Assembly: GCA_002451435.1 (NCBI GenBank)
Contig: DKCF01000050.1
Coordinates: 16,837 to 33,834 of the forward strand
Source of the DNA: Bifidobacterium sp. UBA6881
Lineage (GTDB): Bacteria > Actinomycetota > Actinomycetes > Actinomycetales > Bifidobacteriaceae
Direction: 5' to 3'
DNA length: 16,998 bases
Under the pieces are notes generated by a model. It saw only the letters and a program-made list of their open reading frames with translations, did not search any database and had not been told where the DNA came from. Each line of letters starts with the position of its first letter. Position 1 is the first letter of the stretch. The position numbers were made by a program, and so were the translations under genes. Below, piece by piece: positions 6,962-13,175 of the stretch.

Positions 6962-7987
6962 ATGACCACAGTTCTGGTTACGGGCGGCGCCGGTTTCATC
7001 GCCACTCATACCGACATTGAATTGCTCAACAAGGGCTACGATGTGGTGACCATCGACAATTACGGCAATTCCTCTCCCGTCGCGCTGAAGCGCGTGGAGA
7101 AGATCACCGGCAAGCCGGTCAAGAGCTACGACGGCGATGTACGCGACCGTGAGCTGCTGGAGCGCATCTTCACCGAGAACAAGATCGACTGGGTCATTCA
7201 CTTCGCCGGACTCAAGGCCGTGGGCGAATCCGTCGCCAAGCCGATCGAATACTACGACAACAACCTCTACTCGACGCTGGTGCTGCTTGAGGTCATGCGC
7301 GCGCACAACGTCAAGAAGCTGATCTTCTCCTCCTCCGCCACCGTCTACGGCGACCCGAAGGAACTGCCGATTCTGGAGACCACCCCCACCGGCGGCACCA
7401 CCAACCCGTACGGCACCTCCAAGCTGTTCCAGGAGCAGATTCTGCGTGATGTGGTCGTGGCCGATCCGGAGTGGACCATGGTGCTGCTGCGCTACTTCAA
7501 CCCGGTCGGCGCCCACCCGTCCGGACTGCTGGGCGAGGATCCGAAGGGCATCCCGGCCAACCTGACCCCGTACGTGGCCAAGGTCGCCATCGGCGAACTC
7601 AAGGAAGTCCAGGTCTTCGGCGACGACTACGACACCCCGGACGGCACCGGCGTGCGCGATTACATCCACGTCGTCGACCTTGCCAAGGGCCACGTCGCAG
7701 TGATCGACCACATCGACGAGCCCGGCGTGTTCACCTACAACCTCGGCACCGGCCACGGCTACTCCGTGCTGGAGGTCATCAAGGCATACGAAAAGGCCGC
7801 CGGCCACCCGATTCCGTACACCATCAAGCCGCGTCGTCCCGGCGACATCGCCACCTGCTACTGCGACGCCTCCAAGGCAGCCAAGGAGCTGGGCTGGAAG
7901 GCCGAATTGACCATCGACGACATGGCCCAGTCCTCCCTCAACTGGCAGACCAAGAATCCGAACGGCTTCCGCGGTGCCACCGAGTGA
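6962..7987 (+). CDS. galE: UDP-glucose 4-epimerase
   Basis: This enzyme interconverts UDP-glucose and UDP-galactose through a bound NAD, for galactose use and cell-surface polysaccharide synthesis. The ATG at 6962 is preceded by AAGGAG (6951-6956) and opens with the Rossmann segment MTTVLVTGGAGFIATHT. Length is 341 residues, standard for GalE. The extended SDR catalytic set is present: Ser125 in FSSSATVYG, Tyr150 and Lys154 in NPYGTSK, one residue after the E. coli positions. Further family motifs are HFAGLKAVGES (80-90), LRYFNPVGAHPSG and GTGVRDYIHVVDLAKGH. The third glycine of the GxxGxxG dinucleotide loop is Ala14. The gene stands alone between the tRNA-Ser terminator and its own terminator, so it is probably monocistronic. 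Confidence 0.96.
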   Translation: MTTVLVTGGAGFIATHTDIELLNKGYDVVTIDNYGNSSPVALKRVEKITGKPVKSYDGDVRDRELLERIFTENKIDWVIHFAGLKAVGESVAKPIEYYDNNLYSTLVLLEVMRAHNVKKLIFSSSATVYGDPKELPILETTPTGGTTNPYGTSKLFQEQILRDVVVADPEWTMVLLRYFNPVGAHPSGLLGEDPKGIPANLTPYVAKVAIGELKEVQVFGDDYDTPDGTGVRDYIHVVDLAKGHVAVIDHIDEPGVFTYNLGTGHGYSVLEVIKAYEKAAGHPIPYTIKPRRPGDIATCYCDASKAAKELGWKAELTIDDMAQSSLNWQTKNPNGFRGATE

Positions 7988-8053
7988 TGATTGCCTGACG
8001 ACCACAGCTGATTGACACGCACCGCCATTGGCATGCGTCGCCGATTCGGCTCC

Positions 8054-8100
8054 ATGGGATTCCTTTTTTCAATGGAAGGAATCCCATTATTTTTATTTGT
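8054..8100 (+). terminator. Intrinsic terminator of galE
   Basis: A perfect 12-bp stem, ATGGGATTCCTT (8054-8065) with AAGGAATCCCAT (8076-8087), is followed by a T-rich stretch (8088-8099). It is 66 nt after the galE stop and works in the plus direction; there is no T-tract on the minus side. Confidence 0.9.
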
Positions 8101-8111
8101 TTGCTGTGCCT

Positions 8112-8132
8112 GTCGGCCACGTCGTGGCCGAC
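8112..8132. repeat. Perfect 9-bp inverted repeat with 3-nt loop
   Basis: GTCGGCCAC and GTGGCCGAC flank GTC. It lies just beyond the 3' end of the response-regulator gene, so on the minus strand it could be a GC-rich terminator without a T-run. Neither strand has a T-tract. Confidence 0.6.
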
Positions 8133-8138
8133 GCTATG

Positions 8139-8176
8139 ATCGTCGGGATTCACACGAATCGTCGGGATTCACACGA
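8139..8176. repeat. Perfect tandem duplication of 19 bp
   Basis: ATCGTCGGGATTCACACGA occurs twice without a gap (8139-8157 and 8158-8176). The second copy contains the stop codon and last residues of the response regulator on the minus strand; the first copy lies past the stop. It looks like a slippage duplication. Confidence 0.95.
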
Positions 8177-8855
8177 TTCGCCGGTCGGCGGCCCAGCGGG
8201 TCAGCTCGGTGCGGTTCGACAACTGCAATTTGCGCAGCACGGAACTCATATGCGTCTCCACGGTTTTGATGGAGATGAACAATTCCGCGGCCACCTCCTT
8301 GTAGGTGTAGCCGCGCGCGATCAGCCGCATGACCTCCTGCTCGCGGCGGGAAAGCCTGTCGAGCTCGTCGTCATGAACCCGCCCGTAGGCTCCGGCGCCG
8401 TTTCCGGAAGATCCGTTCTGGAACGCGGACAGCACGAAACCCGCCAGTTTCGGCGAGAACACGGCATACCCTTCATGCACCTGCTTGATGGATGAGATCA
8501 GGTCATCGCCGGAAATCGTCTTGGTCACATAGCCCTGCGCGCCGGCGCGGATCACCGAGCCGACGTCCTGCGGGGAATCGGACACCGACAGCGCCAGAAA
8601 CACGGTGTCGGGGGAGTAGACGCGCGAGCGCACGAGAATCTCGGCGCCGCCACCGCCCTCGCCGCCGGGCACATGCACATCGAGCAGCACCACGTCGGGC
8701 TTGGTCTGCGCGATCATCGTCACGGAGCCCTCCACATCCGCCGCCTGCCCGACGATATGGAAATGCGGCTGCAATGTGGCGATCACGCCCGCGCGAAACA
8801 TCTCATGGTCATCGACGATGGCGATGCGTATTCCGGATGATTCCCGTTCGTTCAT
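8169..8855 (-). CDS. NarL/FixJ-family response regulator
   Basis: This is a DNA-binding partner of the histidine kinase encoded directly upstream. The chosen ATG at 8855 has GAAGGAG 5 nt upstream and gives 228 residues. The receiver domain (about 9-125) has the acidic pair Asp15-Asp16, phospho-acceptor Asp59 in VLLDVHVPGG, Ser90 and Lys112. A glycine-rich loop (PGGEGGGG, 63-70) replaces the usual short loop after the Asp. The LuxR-type helix-turn-helix (about 166-223) reads LSRREQEVMRLIARGYTYKE and then VAAELFISIKTVETHMSSVL. An alternative ATG at 8915 overlaps the kinase stop as ATGA and has its own AGGAC; it would add 20 basic residues. The likely targets are its own divergent control region (10526-10638) and the PspC operon. 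Confidence 0.93.
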   Translation of the reverse strand: MNERESSGIRIAIVDDHEMFRAGVIATLQPHFHIVGQAADVEGSVTMIAQTKPDVVLLDVHVPGGEGGGGAEILVRSRVYSPDTVFLALSVSDSPQDVGSVIRAGAQGYVTKTISGDDLISSIKQVHEGYAVFSPKLAGFVLSAFQNGSSGNGAGAYGRVHDDELDRLSRREQEVMRLIARGYTYKEVAAELFISIKTVETHMSSVLRKLQLSNRTELTRWAADRRIV

Positions 8856-8911
8856 TGCTGCTCCTTCGATTGGCTTCCTTGATTGCCTTGCCGGGGATTT
8901 CGCCGGCTGCC

Positions 8912-10525
8912 TCATTGCCCGTCCTGCGCGGTTTGGGGATGTTCATGCTGACGGTGCGCGCCGCCTTCCGGGCCTCGCTGCGCCGTCGCCACGATCGGCA
9001 TATGCATGCGCACCTCCGTTCCCCATCGCGGCCGCGATACGATTTCCACTGTACCGCCACGCCGTCTGATGCGCCCGACGATCGATTCGCGGATGCCGAG
9101 ACGGTTCGCCGGCACCGCATCGACATCGAAGCCGTCGCCATGGTCGCGCACGAACACTTCGACGAGTTCGTCTCCGGCCTCGCAATACACGGATATCGGT
9201 TCTCCGCCATGCGTCACCGCATTGACCAGTGCCTGCTGCGTGGCGTCGAGCAGCGCATCCGTCTGCGCGCTCGGCCGCGCATCGCCCACGGTCACCACTT
9301 CGATCGGTTTGCCATGCGTGTCTTCGATATGTGCGGCGATCTCCTTCAATCCCGCGCTGACCGAACGGTCGGATGTGGTGCGTTCCTGATACAGCCATTC
9401 GCGCAATTCGCGTTCCTGCGAACGCGCCAGCGAGAACACGGTCTGCTGCTCGCTGGCGTGCAGTTGAATCAGCGCCAGCGTCTGCAGCACGCCGTCATGC
9501 AGATGCGCGGTCATATCGGCGCGTTCCTCCTCGCGTTCCTTCAACGCGCGTTCCGTGCCGAGATCGCGGATGATCGCCAGAATCCACGGCACGACCGTCA
9601 ACGCGATGCCAAGCAGCAACACCAATCCGGCGATCACCAGACGGCTGAGATTCGCGAAGTCGCGCACATACGACGCAAGAAAAAGCGCATATGCGACGAA
9701 TACCAGCGCCATGCCGCCGATCATCGTCCATAACTGGCCTTCCGCGGCGTTGAAGCGTAGCCAGGAGACGCCGACGCCGATGGCGGCGAGCAACAGGGGG
9801 AAAACGAGGTGCACGGTGATGCCGCCGGCCAGCATCGCGCCGCTGATGACGAGCGCGGCCAGTCCGGCCAGGGCGGTCAGCGCCGGTTTGGGCGCGTTGC
9901 GCAACACATGCTCCAGACTTTCCCCGGAGGTTTTCCGTGGCTCGTCGTACAAGCCGGCGTTCATGGCCGAGAACGCGGCGTCATCTGGCGCGGAGTCATT
10001 CGCACCCTGCGGAATGACGGAATCCTCCGGCATGTTCGTCCGGACGGTCGAAGCCGCATCTCCGGCCGTACTGCCGAAACGGAATGCGGAAGCGCTTGGA
10101 GCTGCCGGCGAGTCCGATGCATACGACGGTGCCTGCGTCGGCGCATATGGCGCGTTGCCCCGCGCGAGCGGGGTCTGGCCGGCTGGACGCTCGTCGGCCA
10201 TCATGTACGCCTGCATGATCGGGTCGGCCGCGGGAACGGTGATCCACAGGAACAGATAAGTGATGATGCCCGCGCCGAAAACGAACGCGGATGCGGCGAA
10301 GGCCAACCGGACCAGCCATACCGGAACGCCCAGATGCATGCCGACCGACTTGCATACGCCCGCGAACCACCGTCCATAATCAGGACGTGCCAACGGCAAT
10401 CGCGCCTGATTCGTCGGCATGGGACGTCCTGCGGCCAGTGCGGCGTCGTAGCAGCGACGCATATACAGCGCGCTGGCGGCGTCGTATTGCTCCTGCGTGT
10501 AACGTGGCTTCCCAAGGGATCTCAT
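8912..10525 (-). CDS. PspC-domain sensor histidine kinase (NarL-type, HisKA_3/HATPase_c)
   Basis: This membrane sensor phosphorylates the response regulator downstream. It has 537 residues. After a 50-residue cytoplasmic start comes a PspC domain (about 51-100; RWFAGVCKSVGMHLGVPVWL and a hydrophobic helix), then a Pro/Ala/Ser-rich linker (110-210), four or five membrane segments (about 213-320), and the kinase. The phospho-acceptor is His343 in HLHDGVLQTL. The ATP-binding domain has N435 (LVNAVTHGG), DHGDGFD (461-467) and LGIRESI (476-482). The C-terminal 25 residues are His/Gln-rich. The ATG at 10525 is preceded by CACAAT and a 6-nt gap, fitting a leaderless start. PspC as a sensor module in a kinase is an actinobacterial arrangement associated with envelope stress; that role here is inference. 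Confidence 0.92.
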   Translation of the reverse strand: MRSLGKPRYTQEQYDAASALYMRRCYDAALAAGRPMPTNQARLPLARPDYGRWFAGVCKSVGMHLGVPVWLVRLAFAASAFVFGAGIITYLFLWITVPAADPIMQAYMMADERPAGQTPLARGNAPYAPTQAPSYASDSPAAPSASAFRFGSTAGDAASTVRTNMPEDSVIPQGANDSAPDDAAFSAMNAGLYDEPRKTSGESLEHVLRNAPKPALTALAGLAALVISGAMLAGGITVHLVFPLLLAAIGVGVSWLRFNAAEGQLWTMIGGMALVFVAYALFLASYVRDFANLSRLVIAGLVLLLGIALTVVPWILAIIRDLGTERALKEREEERADMTAHLHDGVLQTLALIQLHASEQQTVFSLARSQERELREWLYQERTTSDRSVSAGLKEIAAHIEDTHGKPIEVVTVGDARPSAQTDALLDATQQALVNAVTHGGEPISVYCEAGDELVEVFVRDHGDGFDVDAVPANRLGIRESIVGRIRRRGGTVEIVSRPRWGTEVRMHMPIVATAQRGPEGGAHRQHEHPQTAQDGQ

Positions 10526-10641
10526 GGTTCCATTGTGCCCGTAGTGGTGACTGGAGCAAGGGGTTTCATCCTGTGTTCAGGGCATATTCAGGGTGTTCCC
10601 CGATACGTTCGCGGCGTCCTCGCTGCTGTAATGGAACCATG
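10523..10641. promoter_or_regulatory. Divergent control region with mirrored leaderless starts
   Basis: A perfect 12-bp inverted repeat, CATGGTTCCATT (10523-10534) and AATGGAACCATG (10630-10641), contains the kinase start codon on the left and the PspC-protein start codon on the right. Each start has a -10-like hexamer ending 6 nt before the ATG: CACAAT (10537-10532, minus) and TGTAAT (10627-10632, plus). The spacer GGAACC is identical in both. Confidence 0.65.
10565..10593. promoter_or_regulatory. Candidate response-regulator operator: TTCA repeats at 11-bp period
   Basis: TTCATCC (10565-10571), TTCAGGG (10576-10582) and TTCAGGG (10587-10593) are direct repeats with 11-bp spacing, one DNA helical turn. 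They lie about in the middle of the divergent control region. Phased 7-bp direct repeats with 4-bp gaps are a common operator layout for response regulators. Confidence 0.5.
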
Positions 10642-12465
10642 AACAACATGAACAACGATTCACAGGGCCCCTTCAACGGCCAGCAGCCGTATGAGCGGGG
10701 ATGGCAGCCCGATTCCGGGCGCAACCAGCCGTCTCCGAATGGGCGATTCTTCTCGTGGATACGGTCCAGCCGGATTTGCCGCGGCCGGAACCGTTGGATT
10801 GGCGGCGTGTGCGAAGGCATCGCCAGCAGATTCGGATGGAGCGTGACGCTGGTTCGCGCCCTGATGATCTTCACCTCGCTGTTCTTCGGCGCGGGCGCGG
10901 CCTTCTACGGGTTGGCCTGGTTCCTGCTTCCCGACGAGTCCGACGACCGTATTCTGTGCGAGGACCTGATCCATGGCGAATGGCGATGGGGCGATTTGGG
11001 CGCGTTCATCTTCATGCTCATCGCCTTCTGCGTGGTCGGCCCGGGATGGCTGGCGTTCCTCATCGCGGCGCTCGTGCTGTGGATTCTGGTGAACAGGCTG
11101 TCGTATATGCCGGATTGGCGGCCGCAGACACCGCCATCGGGTCGGCCTCCGGCGAATGGGCCGACGTATGGGGCACCGTACGACGGGCAATATGAGGCGC
11201 CCGCCAATGGCATGCCGAACGACAGTCCGTACCCGAGACGGAATGGCACGAACGGCGGCGCGCCCGGCTATTCCAACGGCGCTCCGGGATATTCCGATGA
11301 CGCGCAAAGATACGGACGATTCCAAACCGCGCCGTCCGCCCAGTCCCGGGCCCCGCAATCCCAGTGGGCGTCCGCGCCGAACGCCGGGCCTTTCGCCACG
11401 GCGCAGGTTCCTCCGACGTTCACCGCGCCGGCCGCATCCGTGGGACGTCGCCCACGCCGCGGCCGTCGCAAGCCGGCCGGTCCGTTGCTGACCCTGGTGA
11501 TGTTCGGATTGACGTTCGTCGCCATCGCCGCATGGATAGGACTGGCATTGGGGCGGAACGGCAAAGGTGGCTATCTGGAAGACGTGATACGCTCCGGCAC
11601 CATCTGCATCGGCCTCATTTGCTTGGCCGTCGGCGCGGTCGTCGTCATGCTCGGCTGCCGCGGACGGCGAACCGGCGGACTGCATCCCCTTGTGTGGATG
11701 GCGGTCGTCATGGCGATGGTCGCGGTGCCGTGCGCGGGAATGCTCACGTTGGCGAACAGCCGGATAAACGTTATCTCGTCCGGCTACCATCGAGTATCCG
11801 TCGATGGCACCGAAGTGCTGGGCTCGTCATCCGCGCAGATGCGCCAATACGAGCGGGGCGTCCACGTCAGTGGCGATGGCTACAACGACGATACGCTCCA
11901 CATCGATCTGAGCGAATACGCCAAGGAACACGGCTCGCACCGCGTGAAACTGGCGGACGGAAGCTACGGCACCAGTTCCTGCCCAACCGGAACCCTGAAC
12001 CTCGTCGTCACCAACGCGCAGGTGGTGGTGACCGTACCCGACGGATGCTGGTGGTCCATCGGTTCGGACGATGACGATTACCATGATTACCGCTTCTCGT
12101 CCCTGGATTCCATCGGCGGCGCGGACCAGTTGACCTTGGACAACGGCGACATCGGAGTGTCCCTCGATTTCAGCAACGTCGACGAATCGGCTTCACGGGG
12201 AGTGCCGGCGTTCAGCACCAACAACAAGAACCTCGACTGCTCGTCCATGCGGTCGAAGGATCTCTTCACCGACGGCAACACCGATGAGGGCTTCAAACGC
12301 GTATACGACCAGCACCTGTTCTGGCCATGCTTCGTGGGAGACGACAAGGCTCCGGAAACTCCGGAGCTGGTCATCAACCTTGACGCATCCGTCAACGGCG
12401 GCGTCACCGTGCAATACGCATCGGACAGCACACTGCCCAAGTACGAGGGAAAGGAATCGAAATGA
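10639..12465 (+). CDS. PspC-domain membrane protein with C-terminal toastrack-like extracellular domain
   Basis: This is a 608-residue probable envelope-stress protein. A hydrophilic N-terminus (1-45) precedes a PspC domain (about 47-100; NRWIGGVCEGIASRFGWSVT followed by a helix and LAWFLLPDE). Further membrane segments lie at about 119-154. A Pro/Gly/Tyr/Asn-rich linker (155-280, with a repeated GAPGYS) leads to three more helices (about 282-305, 319-340, 350-372) and a ~235-residue beta-rich tail. Strand patterns such as LNLVVTNAQVVVTVPDGCWW and LVINLDASVNGGVTVQ resemble the LiaF-C/DUF4097 toastrack fold; this resemblance is from memory of the pattern. The tail should face outside. The ATG at 10639 is preceded by TGTAAT and 6 nt, fitting a leaderless mRNA. 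It is divergent from the PspC kinase and overlaps the next gene by 4 nt. Confidence 0.85.
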   Translation: MNNMNNDSQGPFNGQQPYERGWQPDSGRNQPSPNGRFFSWIRSSRICRGRNRWIGGVCEGIASRFGWSVTLVRALMIFTSLFFGAGAAFYGLAWFLLPDESDDRILCEDLIHGEWRWGDLGAFIFMLIAFCVVGPGWLAFLIAALVLWILVNRLSYMPDWRPQTPPSGRPPANGPTYGAPYDGQYEAPANGMPNDSPYPRRNGTNGGAPGYSNGAPGYSDDAQRYGRFQTAPSAQSRAPQSQWASAPNAGPFATAQVPPTFTAPAASVGRRPRRGRRKPAGPLLTLVMFGLTFVAIAAWIGLALGRNGKGGYLEDVIRSGTICIGLICLAVGAVVVMLGCRGRRTGGLHPLVWMAVVMAMVAVPCAGMLTLANSRINVISSGYHRVSVDGTEVLGSSSAQMRQYERGVHVSGDGYNDDTLHIDLSEYAKEHGSHRVKLADGSYGTSSCPTGTLNLVVTNAQVVVTVPDGCWWSIGSDDDDYHDYRFSSLDSIGGADQLTLDNGDIGVSLDFSNVDESASRGVPAFSTNNKNLDCSSMRSKDLFTDGNTDEGFKRVYDQHLFWPCFVGDDKAPETPELVINLDASVNGGVTVQYASDSTLPKYEGKESK

Positions 12466-13175
12466 GCGACGACAAAACCCTGCGGATTCCCGTCGAAACG
12501 GCAGCCCCGACCGCCGCGCTGCCGGTGACGGCGAACGAAGACGCCACGGCCTTCACCACCGTGCTGCCCGAAGCGCAAACCGAAACCCTGCCGGCATACA
12601 TGGAATCGGACGAACCGACCGTGCCCCTTTACCGGAACGCGGCACAGGAACCACGCCAAGACCGGAGCGGTTCGAACGATCGGCATGACTCGGGTGACTC
12701 CGATAATTCGGGTAATCCGGTCGACGCGAACCAGCCGAACGATTCCAACGATGCGCAGGGCAATCCGCATATGCCGACATCGACGGTACCGCCGAACGGC
12801 GGTGGCATGCGGAACACGCGCGACGCCTCCCCGAGAAAATCCGGCAAATGGCGGGCGAACGGCACGGACGACGACCTGGTCATCCGGCCGACCGGTCCCA
12901 GCGTGCCGACCATCGTCCTGGGCGCATTGCTCTGCATCGTCGGCGTCGCCGTGTTGTTCAGCGGCATGTCCACACCGTGGAACTGGCTGTGGCAATGGGC
13001 GGGAAACCCCAGATTGCTGGTAGTGTGCACAATCGGCGGATTCGGCGTGTTCCTCATCGCCGTGGCCGTCGTCTGGGCGCTCGCCATCACACTGCGCAAC
13101 CGGCATATGCGGCGCGATGAGATGGCGCAGACGCCGATGGAACGTTCAGACGAACAATCCCCAGAACGCCAGTAG
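12462..13175 (+). CDS. Two-TM membrane protein of unknown function, coupled to the PspC protein
   Basis: I do not recognise a domain. The 237-residue protein starts with an ATGA overlap with the upstream stop and has an AAGGAAT Shine-Dalgarno in the end of that gene, so translation is coupled. The first ~145 residues are hydrophilic. They include a disordered Asn/Asp/Ser/Gly-rich stretch (about 68-102) without a signal peptide, so this part is probably cytoplasmic. Two membrane helices follow (about 148-170 and 185-210), joined by a short Trp-rich loop (TPWNWLWQWAG), and a basic/polar tail ends the protein. Its tight coupling suggests that it forms a complex with, or modulates, the PspC/toastrack protein. 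Its last 30 nt overlap the convergent hydrolase gene. Confidence 0.82.
   Translation: MSDDKTLRIPVETAAPTAALPVTANEDATAFTTVLPEAQTETLPAYMESDEPTVPLYRNAAQEPRQDRSGSNDRHDSGDSDNSGNPVDANQPNDSNDAQGNPHMPTSTVPPNGGGMRNTRDASPRKSGKWRANGTDDDLVIRPTGPSVPTIVLGALLCIVGVAVLFSGMSTPWNWLWQWAGNPRLLVVCTIGGFGVFLIAVAVVWALAITLRNRHMRRDEMAQTPMERSDEQSPERQ

Noticed and set aside
7988..8168. Possible small gene after galE
   Set aside because: The stretch is filled by the galE terminator, an inverted repeat and a tandem duplication; the short open frame there has no ribosome-binding site.
8856..8915. Upstream ATG for the response regulator overlapping the kinase stop
   Set aside because: It is kept only as an alternative: the ATG at 8855 has the better AGGAG site and receiver domains begin shortly after it.
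8492..9733. Plus-strand open frame of 413 residues
   Set aside because: It is antisense to the response regulator and kinase, which both have all their catalytic motifs.
11240..11300. Short nucleotide repeats around the GAPGYS codons, considered as a DNA repeat or CRISPR-like array
   Set aside because: They encode a low-complexity Pro/Gly/Tyr linker within the PspC protein and lack regular spacers.
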